Shown in pieces: positions 31,959 to 40,777 of a DNA stretch of 64,000 bases. Under the pieces are notes generated by a model. The model ran no database searches, was not told where the DNA came from, and was given only the letters and a program-made list of their open reading frames with translations. The position numbers were made by a program, and so were the translations under genes. Within the stretch, counting starts at the first letter, position 1. The number at the start of each line of letters is the position of its first letter. The DNA comes from DASWJQ01 sp036397095 (GTDB lineage Bacteria; Chloroflexota; Anaerolineae; Anaerolineales; E44-bin32), in assembly GCA_036397095.1 (NCBI GenBank), contig DASWJQ010000039.1:7494-71493 (forward strand), read 5' to 3'.

Positions 31959-33119
31959 TCACGCGTGGCGCGCTTCCTCGGTCTTGCGCCTCGCCGGCTG
32001 GCGCCAGGCGAAACGGGCCAGGTCAGGATTGCCGACGCCTTCGACGGCGTCGGCGATCCAATCGCCGAGCAGGGGGGCGAACTTGAAGGCGTGACCGGAT
32101 CCGCCGCTGGCCACCACCAGCCCCGACCGGCCGGGCACCCTGTCAATGTAGAAGTCACCGTCCCAACTGTCGGCGTAGTAGCAAACGCGGGCGCCGATAC
32201 GCTCGGCGCCGGCCAGGTCCGGCAGGGACTCGGCCAGGAATCGCCTGAACTTGTACTCATCGGCCGCTGTGATCTGCAATCCGGCGCCCGGCGCCTGGCG
32301 AACACCTGGCCCATGGTTGGCCAGCTTGAGGGTTCCATCCTCCAGCGCCGGGAAACCGTACCAGCCGGTCTCGGCGATATCCACGGCCCAGGTGACAAAT
32401 TTGGGAGATTGAAACCGAGCCAGATCCGGAACTCGGAAGTGCAGCACCGGCTGGCCAACCGGCCAGACGCAGCCCGCCAACTCGGGCAAGAGCGCAGGTG
32501 TCCAGGCGCCGGCGGCCAGCACGCTCCAGTCGGCGTGCAAATCGCCCTGATCGGTGCGCACGCCGAGCACGCGCTCACCATCGATCCGCCATCCCCGCAG
32601 GGAGATCCCCGGCCGCAGGTCGACGCCTGCCTGCTCGGCCTCGGCCAGCAGTTGGGCCACCACCCGGCCCGAGGAGGCCCAACCACCCTGGGGGTTGTAG
32701 TAGCCGTCAACCAAGCCGGCCTCGGACCAGGCCGGGAACCGGCGCCGGATGCTGCCGGCATCCAGTCGCTCCGGCTGGTGTCCGCGCGCCTGCAACAGGG
32801 CAAAGCTGGCGCCTTCATACGACGCCGGTTGCATTGGGCTGTGTTTCAGCAGACTGAAGCCGATCTCATGGAACAAGGGCTCAGGCCAGACAGCGCTCCA
32901 CTGGCGCCAGCCGAGCAGCGCCCGCTCCATCGCTTCCATATAGAAGGCATCGGCCCCGTAGTCCATCCGGATGACTTTGCTGATATCGGTCGAGGCCGCC
33001 GCTGGATGGGGCAATGGCCCCGGATCGACCAGCGTCACCCGCCAGCCGCGCCGGCGCAGGCTGAGGGCGGCGGTCACACCGAAGACGCCACCGCCAACGA
33101 CCAGGACCGAATCCCTCAT
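31959..33119 (-). CDS. FAD-dependent amine oxidase (monomeric sarcosine oxidase / N-methyltryptophan oxidase-like)
   Basis: 386 aa, matching the ~385-residue monomeric sarcosine oxidase family. N-terminal dinucleotide fold VLVVGGGVFGVTAALSLRRRG; ASTDISKVIRMDYG after the first strand; WSVLAAGAWTP; and C-terminal VVASGGSGHAFKFAPLLGDWIADAV. The segment RVCYYADSWDGDFYIDR holds the Cys in the place of the covalent-FAD cysteine of MSOX (CMYT-type motif), so flavin is likely bound covalently. Oxidises N-methyl amino acids or related secondary amines; the exact substrate is unknown. Followed closely (19 bp on the opposite side) by a glycosyltransferase gene on the same strand. Confidence 0.88.
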   Translation of the reverse strand: MRDSVLVVGGGVFGVTAALSLRRRGWRVTLVDPGPLPHPAAASTDISKVIRMDYGADAFYMEAMERALLGWRQWSAVWPEPLFHEIGFSLLKHSPMQPASYEGASFALLQARGHQPERLDAGSIRRRFPAWSEAGLVDGYYNPQGGWASSGRVVAQLLAEAEQAGVDLRPGISLRGWRIDGERVLGVRTDQGDLHADWSVLAAGAWTPALLPELAGCVWPVGQPVLHFRVPDLARFQSPKFVTWAVDIAETGWYGFPALEDGTLKLANHGPGVRQAPGAGLQITAADEYKFRRFLAESLPDLAGAERIGARVCYYADSWDGDFYIDRVPGRSGLVVASGGSGHAFKFAPLLGDWIADAVEGVGNPDLARFAWRQPARRKTEEARHA

Positions 33120-33138
33120 GGGGCCACCGCCCTCGGTT

Positions 33139-34206
33139 TCACCGTTCAGCCACCTGCTTCAGGTAGTCCAGCAGCGCAGCTGGCGCCGTCTCATCGTGCA
33201 GGCTCATCGCTCGCAGCAAGCCCTTCTGACGCAGCTGCTTCGCCAGCTCACGCTGCTCGACCAGCAGCGTGAGGCAGGCCGCGCCCAGCGCCCGGCTGTC
33301 CGCCTCGGCCACCAAGTAGCCGGCGTCGCCCATCACGGCCGAGGCCAACGGGAGGGCAATGCCGGCCACCGGGGTGCCGCTGGCCAGCGCCCAGCGCAGC
33401 TCCTGGCCGTTGGCACTGGGTCCGGGATGCAGCATGGCGGCGGCCCCGCGCAGCAACGCCGGCAGGTCGGTCCAGGAAATCGGCGGCAGGATGTGCAGGC
33501 TGTCCGCCAGGTCGAGCGACGCAGCCCAGTGCCGGGCGTGGTCGGCCACCGACGGGTCAAGACCGGCCAAGACCAGTGGGTGGGAGTCCCCGACCGAGGC
33601 GTCGACCCAGGTCCAGGCCGCCAGCAGCAGTTCGAGTTCGGCCCGTGACGGCTCGAGCGCCAACACGTAACCGTCAAACAGATCAAAGCGCAGGCGTATC
33701 CCCCGGTCATCGTCGCCGGCGGTCGGGCGAAACTGGCTAGCAACAAACGGCGGTAGCAGGCGATCCGGAGGGGGGCCTAAATCGACGCCGGCCAGATCCT
33801 GCCAGCGGTAGCGGCCGGCAGCCCCCAAGGCCCCGGCGCTGGCCATGGCCCGACGCAAACGCTCGGCCAGGCCGCTCTCCCGGGGAGGCCAGCCAGTCTG
33901 CTCGATGAGGACAGGCAACGGGCTGCGCAAGGGCGCCGACGCCTCCAAGCTGAGCAACAGGTCGGCGCCCGCTCGCTGGGCAGCCGGCGCCAACCGCCAT
34001 TGTTGGAACCTCCAATGGCCAAGTGACCCAGGGCCAACCGGAACCTGCTCGACGTGCCCCTCCGCGTCCATCGGGCCCGGGGTTATCCAGCTGACTTGCA
34101 GGTCGGGCTCGTGCGCCCGCAGTTGAGCTAGCAGCTCAGCCGCCCGCCAGGCCAGCCGACCCGAAGGCTTGTGCGCCACCCCCCAGCCATCCACTGCCAG
34201 ATGCAT
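33139..34206 (-). CDS. GT4-like glycosyltransferase
   Basis: About 355 aa (start taken at ATG 34206 giving MHLAVDGWGVAH; 34230 is possible, no clear ribosome site). The C-terminal half has the GT-B pattern of family 4: LHILPPISWTDLPALLRGAAAMLHPGPSANGQELRWALASGTPVAG, where the HPG...GQELRWALASGTP stretch corresponds to the nucleotide-sugar-binding E-x7-E region, though the usual acidic residues are only partly kept. The N-terminal half is weakly conserved (Rossmann acceptor domain). Substrate unknown. Divergent from the GntR operon. Confidence 0.72.
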   Translation of the reverse strand: MHLAVDGWGVAHKPSGRLAWRAAELLAQLRAHEPDLQVSWITPGPMDAEGHVEQVPVGPGSLGHWRFQQWRLAPAAQRAGADLLLSLEASAPLRSPLPVLIEQTGWPPRESGLAERLRRAMASAGALGAAGRYRWQDLAGVDLGPPPDRLLPPFVASQFRPTAGDDDRGIRLRFDLFDGYVLALEPSRAELELLLAAWTWVDASVGDSHPLVLAGLDPSVADHARHWAASLDLADSLHILPPISWTDLPALLRGAAAMLHPGPSANGQELRWALASGTPVAGIALPLASAVMGDAGYLVAEADSRALGAACLTLLVEQRELAKQLRQKGLLRAMSLHDETAPAALLDYLKQVAER

Positions 34207-34302
34207 TGCCACCGCCCGCGAACACGCCACCGGTTGGCCCCAGTGTACGCCAGGCCCTCCTCCGCCTCCACTGTCGGCGCCTCCATTTTGCGGGCCAACT
34301 AC

Positions 34303-34331
34303 TTGACAGGCGCCCAGAATCTGTCTATAGT
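34303..34331 (+). promoter_or_regulatory. Near-consensus sigma-70 promoter of the GntR catabolic operon
   Basis: TTGACA (34303-34308), a 17-nt spacer and TATAGT (34326-34331): perfect -35, optimal spacing and a -10 differing from TATAAT at one position. Transcription would start near 34338, directly at the inverted repeat described next and ~80 nt before the GntR start codon. Confidence 0.85.
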
Positions 34332-34337
34332 GGTTCC

Positions 34338-34372
34338 GTTGACATGTAACATTTCAGATGTAACATGTCAAC
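34338..34372 (+). promoter_or_regulatory. Palindromic operator for the GntR regulator
   Basis: GTTGACATGT (34338-34347) and ACATGTCAAC (34363-34372) are exact reverse complements separated by 15 nt. Inside lie two direct ATGTAACAT-like boxes (around 34343 and 34358). GntR/FadR-type dimers bind short GT...AC palindromes. The placement immediately at the predicted start site is ideal for autorepression relieved by a pathway metabolite. Confidence 0.75.
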
Positions 34373-34419
34373 TTTGCCCCTGAGGTCAGGTACCCACCCT
34401 GGAGGGAGGGACCGGGACG

Positions 34420-35109
34420 ATGAGCGAATTGTTCTCCGAGCTCAAATCAACCGATCTGACCGAACAGACCTACTCCGTCATCAAGGACCGGATTCTCGCC
34501 CGACAACTGCATCCGGGCGAGCGCATTTCGGTGGCCGACGTGGCCCATGCGCTGGGGGTCAGCCGTACGCCAGTCACCGTGGCGCTCAAGCAGCTGGCCG
34601 CCGAAGGCCTGGTGGCCATCGTGCCGCGCGTCGGCACCTTCGTCAGCCGGCTGACCGAGCGCGATGTCGAAGAGATTTTCGAGACCCGCCGGCTGATCGA
34701 AGGCTACGCCATCCGTCGCCTGTTTGAGTTGGGCAAGGTCGACGAGTACCTGCAGGCGATCGAAGGGCCGCTGGCCCGCATGGATCATGCTACCGAGGAC
34801 GACGACTACGCGGACTACCAGACCTTCATCGATGCCGACCGCGATCTGCACATGATTCTGGTCGAGTTCTCGGGCAATCAGCGTCTGATCGAGATTTACC
34901 GCGAACTTAACGTGCACGTCCATATCACTCGCGCCCACTATATGCAAAGCATCGAAAACGCGCGCGAGGCTCGGCAGGAGCACGACTCCGTGATTGATGC
35001 GCTCTCCCACGCCGGCCCGGCCGAAGCCGAAAGCCGGCTTCTGACCCACATTGACAACGTCTGCCGACGCATCCTCGACCTGGTCGAGGAATTGGGTGGC
35101 GAGCTGTAA
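34420..35109 (+). CDS. GntR-family transcriptional regulator (FCD domain)
   Basis: 229 aa. N-terminal winged helix (~12-78): TYSVIKDRILARQLHPGERISVADVAHALGVSRTPVTVALKQLAAEGLV in pieces, the classical GntR pattern. C-terminal FCD effector domain (~90-215) with EIFETRRLIEGYAIRRL, the metal-site-like D/H residues FIDADRDLHMILVEFSGNQRL, and HDSVIDALSHAGPAEAESRLLTHI. FCD regulators typically sense organic acids, often with a bound metal. GGAGGGAGGGA lies upstream. Its stop overlaps the SDR start (TAATG), placing it first in the catabolic operon and probably under its own control through the 34338 operator. Confidence 0.93.
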   Translation: MSELFSELKSTDLTEQTYSVIKDRILARQLHPGERISVADVAHALGVSRTPVTVALKQLAAEGLVAIVPRVGTFVSRLTERDVEEIFETRRLIEGYAIRRLFELGKVDEYLQAIEGPLARMDHATEDDDYADYQTFIDADRDLHMILVEFSGNQRLIEIYRELNVHVHITRAHYMQSIENAREARQEHDSVIDALSHAGPAEAESRLLTHIDNVCRRILDLVEELGGEL

Positions 35110-35915
35110 TGGGCCGAGCGGCCGACCGCGTAATGACCGGACTGCCTTCCCTCTTCCGGCTCGACCAGCAGGTTGCCATCGTCACCGGCGGCGGCCGCGG
35201 GCTGGGTCTGGCGATGGCACAGGCGCTTAGTGAGGCCGGCGCCGCCGTCGCCATCTTCGAGGTCGACCGGGAGACGGGCCAGGCCGCCGCCGAGGGCCTG
35301 ACGGCCGCCGGCGGGCGATCATGGGCCATGCCGGTGGACGTCGGCCGGGCCGACCAAATCGAAGCGGCGCTCGATCGATGCGAAGCCGAGTTGGGACAAC
35401 CCACCATTCTGGTCAACAACGCCGGCGTCACCAGCAACTCGCCGTTCGAAGATCTACCGGCCGACGATTGGCAACGAGTCATCGACATCAATCTGGGCGG
35501 TGTTTTCCGCACCACGCAGGCGCTAGGCCGGCGGTTGATGGAAGGCGGCGCCGGCGGTTCGATCATCAACGTCGCTTCCATTTCGGGTCTGGTCGGCAAT
35601 CGTGGCGGCAACAACAGCCACTACTGCGCCAGCAAGGGCGGCGTCATCGCATTGACCCGCTCGCTCGCAATCGAGTGGGCGCCGCACGGCATCCGCTTGA
35701 ACGCCATCGCACCCGGCTACTTCGTCACCCCCATGACCGACCAGCTCAGAATCCGAGATGCCCGCTTTTATCAGGAGCTGGTCGACCGTGTGCCGCTTGG
35801 CCGTTTTGGTCAGGGGTCGGATCTGGCCGGCGCCGTTGTCTTCCTGGCCAGCCAGGCGTCGGCCTTTGTCACCGGCCACACCCTGGTCGTCGACGGCGGC
35901 TACACGGCCTGGTAG
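35109..35915 (+). CDS. Short-chain dehydrogenase/reductase
   Basis: 268 aa classical SDR. Cofactor motif TGGGRGLG (26-33), NNAG (103-106), catalytic S157, Y172 and K176 in HYCASKGG, and the NAIAPGYFVTPMT substrate-loop entry. The acidic E51 after strand 2 (AIFEVD) favours NAD(H). Closest in style to gluconate 5-dehydrogenase / 3-oxoacyl reductase-like SDRs found in sugar-acid operons. It starts in the TAATG overlap with gntR; an internal ATG at 35133 is an alternative. Probably oxidises a hydroxyl of the imported substrate. Confidence 0.9.
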   Translation: MGRAADRVMTGLPSLFRLDQQVAIVTGGGRGLGLAMAQALSEAGAAVAIFEVDRETGQAAAEGLTAAGGRSWAMPVDVGRADQIEAALDRCEAELGQPTILVNNAGVTSNSPFEDLPADDWQRVIDINLGGVFRTTQALGRRLMEGGAGGSIINVASISGLVGNRGGNNSHYCASKGGVIALTRSLAIEWAPHGIRLNAIAPGYFVTPMTDQLRIRDARFYQELVDRVPLGRFGQGSDLAGAVVFLASQASAFVTGHTLVVDGGYTAW

Positions 35916-35927
35916 GGAGGAGTACGG

Positions 35928-36929
35928 ATGACCAGCAGCCTCGTCCCCGAACCCGCCGGCATCGCCAGCGTCCCCATGTTGCGGGCGCCCAGCGACCGGC
36001 GCAACCGGATCTTGTCGGCGGCTGCCATCTGGGTGGTGTTGGCGATCTTGATAGTTGCAGCCTCGCTGGTGTCCCCCAACTTCCTGACCACCCGCAACCT
36101 GACCGTGCTGCTCAAACAGGCCGCCCCGCTCGGCGTCCTGGCCGTCGGACAGACAATTGTCATCCTGACCGGCGGCATCGACCTGTCGGTCGCCTCGGTC
36201 ATGGCCACCGTTTCCATCTTCGCCGCCGGCATCACCAATGGCCGGGAGGAATTGGTATGGCCGGTGGTCGCCTTTTGTTTGGTATTCTCGGCGGCCGTTG
36301 GTCTGGCCAACGGCCTGATTGTCACCAAGCTCAAGATCCCGCCCTTCATTGCCACCCTCGGCATGATTCTGATCGTGCAGGGCATCCGCTTCTCCTACTC
36401 GGGTGGCACGCCGAAAACCTACATTCCTGATGTGCTCCGTTTCTGGGGGCGGGATTCGATTGGACCGGTGCCGATGGCCCTGATCACCTGGCTGCTGATC
36501 GCCGGCATCGCCACCTTTGTGCTGGCCCGCACGACCTTTGGCCGCCGCTTGTACGCCGTCGGCGGCAACGTGCGGGCAGCCTACCTGGCCGGCGTCAGCG
36601 TTGACCGCATCAAGATCGCCGCCTACACGGTGTGCAGCTTCCTGGCGGGCATCGCCGGTCTGGTGCTGGTCGGCTACGTCGGCACCGCCGACAACTGGCT
36701 CGGGGAAGGCTATGAGCTGAACGCCATCGCCGCCGTCGTCGTCGGCGGCGCCGCCTTTGAGGGCGGCAAGGGCAGCCAACTTGGCACAATCGGCGGCGTG
36801 CTCATTCTGACAGTGCTTTTCAACCTGGTGCTCATGCTCCAGTTTCAGGAGGAATCGCGCAGGATCGTGAAAGGTCTGGTGATCCTGTTTGCGGTCGCCC
36901 TCTACGCCCGCCTACGAACGCGGCGCTAG
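35928..36929 (+). CDS. Sugar ABC transporter permease (RbsC family), first
   Basis: 333 aa with about ten membrane helices. The BPD_transp_2/RbsC signature LGVLAVGQTIVILTGGIDLSVASVM and the EAA-like loop region FGRRLYAVGGNVRAAYLAGVSVDRIKIAAY are clear, as is GGAAFEGGKGSQLGTIGGVLIL. RbsC-like permeases import pentoses, inositol or other polyols. It is 12 bp after the SDR stop. A second, different permease follows the ATPase, so the channel may be a heterodimer. Confidence 0.93.
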   Translation: MTSSLVPEPAGIASVPMLRAPSDRRNRILSAAAIWVVLAILIVAASLVSPNFLTTRNLTVLLKQAAPLGVLAVGQTIVILTGGIDLSVASVMATVSIFAAGITNGREELVWPVVAFCLVFSAAVGLANGLIVTKLKIPPFIATLGMILIVQGIRFSYSGGTPKTYIPDVLRFWGRDSIGPVPMALITWLLIAGIATFVLARTTFGRRLYAVGGNVRAAYLAGVSVDRIKIAAYTVCSFLAGIAGLVLVGYVGTADNWLGEGYELNAIAAVVVGGAAFEGGKGSQLGTIGGVLILTVLFNLVLMLQFQEESRRIVKGLVILFAVALYARLRTRR

Positions 36930-37015
36930 AGGTTGGTCCACGGCTGGGGGCAGCCAATTCATCATCGGAAGGAGGCACCAACTACTACTCTGGCTGGCAA
37001 TGCACTACCCACAAC

Positions 37016-37030
37016 GTGCAAGCGTTGCAC
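37016..37030. promoter_or_regulatory. 15-bp palindrome before the binding-protein gene
   Basis: GTGCAAGCGTTGCAC: arms GTGCAA/TTGCAC around GCG, 28 bp upstream of the substrate-binding-protein start and just before its AGGAGG site. It could be an operator for a LacI/GntR-type regulator or a small RNA hairpin. It does not match the 34338 operator. Confidence 0.45.
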
Positions 37031-37058
37031 CCAATGACCCCCTAGGAGGACGAGAAAG

Positions 37059-38192
37059 ATGTCTATCCGCAAAAGCATGACTCTGCTGTCCCTGCTCGTG
37101 GTGCTGGCCTTACTGCTGGCAGCCTGCGGGACCGCAACGCAAGCTCCGGCCCCGGTAGTTGAAGAGCCCGCTGCCGAAGAGCCGATGGAAGAGCCGGCCG
37201 CAGGGCCGATCTCGGTTGAGCCCGATGCCGACGGCATGATCGACACCACGCCGTTTGCCAAGGACCCGCCGTACACCATCTGCTTCAGCAACGCCTCGAT
37301 TGCCAATGCCTGGCGCGTCGCCATGGTGCAAAACTTCGAATATGGCATTCAGGAGGCCGAAGAGGCCGGCCTGATCGAGGAGTACCTGTACACCGACGCC
37401 AATGACGACCCCAACAAGCAGATCGGTGACATCGAAGACCTGCTGACCAAGGGCTGTGACGTGCTGATTATCAGCGCGGCTGCCCAGGATGTGGTCGACC
37501 CCGGTGCCAAGCAAGCGATGGACCAGGGTGTGCCGGTCATCACACTTGACCGTGACGTCAGCAGCCCGGCTAACCGGGTTGCCTACGTTGATGGCGACTC
37601 CTGCTTCATGGGCACCGCCCAGGCGGAGTGGCTGGTCGAGGAACTGGGCGGCGAGGGCGATATCGTCCTGCTGTCCGGTGTGGCTGGCGCCAGCCCCGCT
37701 GAAGAGCGGCTGCGCTGCGCCCGCGAAGTCTTCGCCGCCAACCCCGGCATCGTTGAACTGGCCCATGCCTACACGGACTGGTCGCCGACTGGCGGTCAGG
37801 CCCAGATGGAAGCCTGGATCACCCAGTTTGGCGAGCAGATCGACGGCATCTGGTCCGACAGTGCGCTGCAAACCGTGGGCGCAGTCGAGGCCCTGCTGGC
37901 CGCCGAAATGACGGTCCCACCGATCACCGGTGAGGACTGGGCGCTGTTCCTGCACCAGGCGGTGGACAACGACTTCCCGTTCGCCGGAGTCAGCTTCCCC
38001 AACCGCATGGGCTACTTTGCAGTCGTCGATGCGCTGGCGCTGCTCCAGGGCGAGCCGATCCCGTTCCACCATCAGGTGGTGGGCATCGTGATCACCATCG
38101 AGAACCTGGACGAGTACTACAACACCAGCATGTCGGATGAGCTTTGGCTCGACATGCTGCCCGAGGTTCGCGAGGAGTTCTACGGCGGCTAA
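37059..38192 (+). CDS. Sugar ABC transporter substrate-binding lipoprotein (RbsB-like)
   Basis: 377 aa. Lipobox LLLAACG with Cys23, a Pro/Glu linker, then a periplasmic-binding type I fold: YTICFSNASIANAWRVAMVQNFEYGIQEA, DPNKQIGDIEDLLTKGCDVLIISAA, VPVITLDRDVSS, GGEGDIVLLSGVAGASPAEERLRCAREVF and GIWSDSALQTVGAVEALLAA. This is the ribose/polyol cluster of binding proteins. Strong AGGAGG site 9 nt before ATG 37059. A stable hairpin after the gene is typical for keeping binding-protein mRNA more abundant than the rest of the operon. Confidence 0.93.
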   Translation: MSIRKSMTLLSLLVVLALLLAACGTATQAPAPVVEEPAAEEPMEEPAAGPISVEPDADGMIDTTPFAKDPPYTICFSNASIANAWRVAMVQNFEYGIQEAEEAGLIEEYLYTDANDDPNKQIGDIEDLLTKGCDVLIISAAAQDVVDPGAKQAMDQGVPVITLDRDVSSPANRVAYVDGDSCFMGTAQAEWLVEELGGEGDIVLLSGVAGASPAEERLRCAREVFAANPGIVELAHAYTDWSPTGGQAQMEAWITQFGEQIDGIWSDSALQTVGAVEALLAAEMTVPPITGEDWALFLHQAVDNDFPFAGVSFPNRMGYFAVVDALALLQGEPIPFHHQVVGIVITIENLDEYYNTSMSDELWLDMLPEVREEFYGG

Positions 38193-38217
38193 ATCCCGCC
38201 GGCAAGACCGAACAAGT

Positions 38218-38252
38218 CTGCTGGCCGGAAGGCTCGGCCTTCCGGCCAGCAG
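38218..38252 (+). terminator. Intercistronic hairpin between binding protein and ATPase genes
   Basis: CTGCTGGCCGGAAGGC (38218-38233) and GCCTTCCGGCCAGCAG (38237-38252) form a perfect 16-bp stem with a TCG loop, followed only by GTTTCACC. Probably an attenuating or RNA-stabilising hairpin that lowers expression of downstream genes relative to the binding protein. Confidence 0.75.
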
Positions 38253-38286
38253 GTTTCACCAATCATCTTGGCGTGAGGTGCACGGC

Positions 38287-39786
38287 GTGACCGACCTGAT
38301 TGAGATGCGGAACATAACCAAATCCTTCCCTGGCGTGGTCGCCTTGGAAGACGTCTCCTTCAGCTGCCGCGCCGGCGAAGTGCATGCCGTCGTCGGTGAA
38401 AACGGCGCCGGTAAGTCGACCTTGATGAAGGTCCTGGCCGGGGTATACCAACCCGACAGCGGCCAGATCTTGATCGACGGCCAACCTGTGCATATGGCCA
38501 GCCCGCACGCGGCCCAAGGGCTGGGCATCAGCATCATCTATCAGGAGCTCAATCTGCTGGCCGATATGAACCTGGCCCAAAACGTCTTCCTCGGGCGCGA
38601 GCCGCACAGCCGGCTCGGCTTGACCGATGACAAAGAACTCGAGGTTCGGGCGCGTGACATCCTTCGCCGGCTGGGTATCGACCTCGATCCCCGCACCCGG
38701 CTCGGCCGGCTCAGCGTCGCCCAGCAGCAGATGGTCGAAATCGCCAAGGCCCTGTCCCTCAACGCCCGTGTGGTCATTATGGACGAGCCGTCGGCCGCCC
38801 TTGGTGGCCGCGACCTGGATTACCTCTTCGACGTCATCCGCGCCCTCAAGGAACAAGGCGTCGGTGTGATCTACATTTCCCACCGCATCGCCGAGGTCTT
38901 CACGGTGGCCGACCGCGTCACGGTCTTCAAGGACGCCAAGGTCGTCGGCACCCACAGCGTCAGCCAGATCGACCGGGGCACCCTGGTACGGCTGATGATC
39001 GGCAAGACCTTCTCCGAAACCTTCCCGCCGCGCGGCGCTGAGGCCGGACCGGAGGTGCTGCGCGTCGAAAAGCTGTCGGTCAACACCGAGCTGCGCGATG
39101 TCAACCTGGTCGTGCGCGGCGGTGAAATCGTCGGCATCGCCGGACTGGTCGGCGCCGGCCGGACCAAACTGGCTCATGCCATCTTCGGCACCTGCAAATT
39201 GGACCATGGACTTATTCACATTAATGGCATGCCGAGCCGGATCTCCTCCCCGCGCCATGCGTTGCGCCATCGCATGGGCTTTCTGACGGAAGACCGCAAC
39301 GCCGAAGGACTGGTGCTGGGCCAGACCGTGCTGCACAACGCGGCCCTGCCCAGCCTGGGCAATCGCCAGCGCTGGGGGGTAGTCAACCGCAAAGTCGAGC
39401 GCGACGTGATCAACCAGACCACCAGCGGTTTGCGCTTGCGGGCGCCCAGCCTGGCGGCCGAGGTTGAGAACCTGAGCGGTGGCAACCGGCAGAAGGTCGT
39501 GCTGGCCAAGTGGCTGATCAGCCAGCCAGAGCTGCTCATTTTCGATGAGCCAACCCGCGGCATTGACGTCGGCGCCAAGGGCGATATCTGGCAGCTGATG
39601 CGCGACCTGGCCAACGAGGGCAAAGCCATCCTGATGATCTCATCCGAGCTGCCCGAGATTATTGGCATGAGCGACCGGATTTACGTGATGCACAGCGGCA
39701 CGATCGTCGGCGAACGCCGGGGGGCCGAAGCCAACGAAGAGGACGTCATGATGCTCGCCACCTACGGCCAAGATCATGGCCACTGA
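38287..39786 (+). CDS. Sugar ABC transporter ATP-binding protein (RbsA/MglA family)
   Basis: 499 aa with two tandem ATPase domains. First: Walker A GENGAGKST (~37-45), LSVAQQQMVEIAKAL and Walker B VVIMDEPSAAL. Second: degenerate Walker A GLVGAGRTKLA, signature LSGGNRQKVVLAKWL and LLIFDEPTRGIDVGAKG. The degenerate second site is normal for this family. I use the GTG at 38287 (VTDLIEMRNITKSFPG); ATG 38305 is an alternative. It overlaps the second permease by 11 nt. Confidence 0.94.
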   Translation: MTDLIEMRNITKSFPGVVALEDVSFSCRAGEVHAVVGENGAGKSTLMKVLAGVYQPDSGQILIDGQPVHMASPHAAQGLGISIIYQELNLLADMNLAQNVFLGREPHSRLGLTDDKELEVRARDILRRLGIDLDPRTRLGRLSVAQQQMVEIAKALSLNARVVIMDEPSAALGGRDLDYLFDVIRALKEQGVGVIYISHRIAEVFTVADRVTVFKDAKVVGTHSVSQIDRGTLVRLMIGKTFSETFPPRGAEAGPEVLRVEKLSVNTELRDVNLVVRGGEIVGIAGLVGAGRTKLAHAIFGTCKLDHGLIHINGMPSRISSPRHALRHRMGFLTEDRNAEGLVLGQTVLHNAALPSLGNRQRWGVVNRKVERDVINQTTSGLRLRAPSLAAEVENLSGGNRQKVVLAKWLISQPELLIFDEPTRGIDVGAKGDIWQLMRDLANEGKAILMISSELPEIIGMSDRIYVMHSGTIVGERRGAEANEEDVMMLATYGQDHGH

Positions 39787-40777
39787 GATCATCCGGGCCC
39801 GACCTCCAGCCAGCCGGTTTCAGCGGTTGTGGGATGAGCAGCGCGACGTCATCATCATTTACGGCTTGCTGCTGACCATGGTGCTGCTGGCGGCCATCTT
39901 CCTGCCCGACTTCAGGCTCGGCCGCAATCTGTCCAACGTACTGCGCCAGAGCGTGGCGCTGGGTATTGTCAGCATCGGCCAAACGGTCGGTATCCTGATC
40001 GGGGGCATCGACCTGTCTGTCGGCGCCACCATCAGCCTGGTCAACGTCTACGCCACCGGCTTCATGGCCAACTACACCACGCCGGTCCAGGTGGCCGGCA
40101 TGGTGGTGGCCCTGCTGGCACTGGGGTTGGTCATCGGCGCCGTCAACGCCACCGTCATCACCCGGCTGCAGGTGGCCCCTTTCATTGCCACCATGGGCAT
40201 AGGCGCCATCCTGCAGGGCATGGTGCTGCTGTACGCCAAGAAGCCCGGCGGCAGCATCGCCCCCGGCTGGGATTTCTTCGCCTTTGGCATGGTTGGCCCG
40301 GTGCCGTTCCCGGTGATCTTTACCGCGGTGCTGGTGGGCATCACCTGGCTGGCGCTGACTAAGACCGTCTGGGGCCGACACGTCAAAGCCACTGGCGGCA
40401 GCGAGCTGATCGCTCGCCTGTCGGGTGTTGAAACCCGCCGCGTGATGACCTATGCCTATATGTTCTGCAGCTTCATGGCCGCCATGACCGGGCTCTACCT
40501 GGCGAGCCGGATGGGGGCCGGCGACCCCGGTGTCGGCGGTCTCAACTACGACCGCTTCGACCTGGATTCGATTGCCGCTGTGCTGATTGGCGGTACCCGC
40601 CTCGGTGGCGGCAAGGGGAGCGTAATCGGCACGATTGCCGGTGTCCTGATTGTCTCGGTCCTGAACAACATTTTCAACCTGGTCGGCGTCAACCCCTACA
40701 TTCAATGGATCATCAAGGGCTTGATCCTGTTGGGCGCGGTCGCTATCTACTCGGCACGCAGCAGCTCCCGGTCGTGA
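39776..40777 (+). CDS. Sugar ABC transporter permease (RbsC family), second
   Basis: 333 aa, about ten helices, with VALGIVSIGQTVGILIGGIDLSVGATISL, WGRHVKATGGSELIARLSGVETRRV and GGTRLGGGKGSVIGTIAGVLIV (in pieces). Same family and same length as the permease at 35928 but clearly different in sequence, so the transporter probably uses both as a heterodimeric channel. Starts inside the ATPase gene and ends in a GTGA overlap with the next gene. Confidence 0.93.
   Translation: MATEIIRARPPASRFQRLWDEQRDVIIIYGLLLTMVLLAAIFLPDFRLGRNLSNVLRQSVALGIVSIGQTVGILIGGIDLSVGATISLVNVYATGFMANYTTPVQVAGMVVALLALGLVIGAVNATVITRLQVAPFIATMGIGAILQGMVLLYAKKPGGSIAPGWDFFAFGMVGPVPFPVIFTAVLVGITWLALTKTVWGRHVKATGGSELIARLSGVETRRVMTYAYMFCSFMAAMTGLYLASRMGAGDPGVGGLNYDRFDLDSIAAVLIGGTRLGGGKGSVIGTIAGVLIVSVLNNIFNLVGVNPYIQWIIKGLILLGAVAIYSARSSSRS

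Noticed and set aside
38263..39336. Minus-strand open frame of 357 codons opposite the ABC ATPase
   Set aside because: Antisense to a conserved ATPase with both nucleotide-binding motifs; composition is that of a shadow frame.
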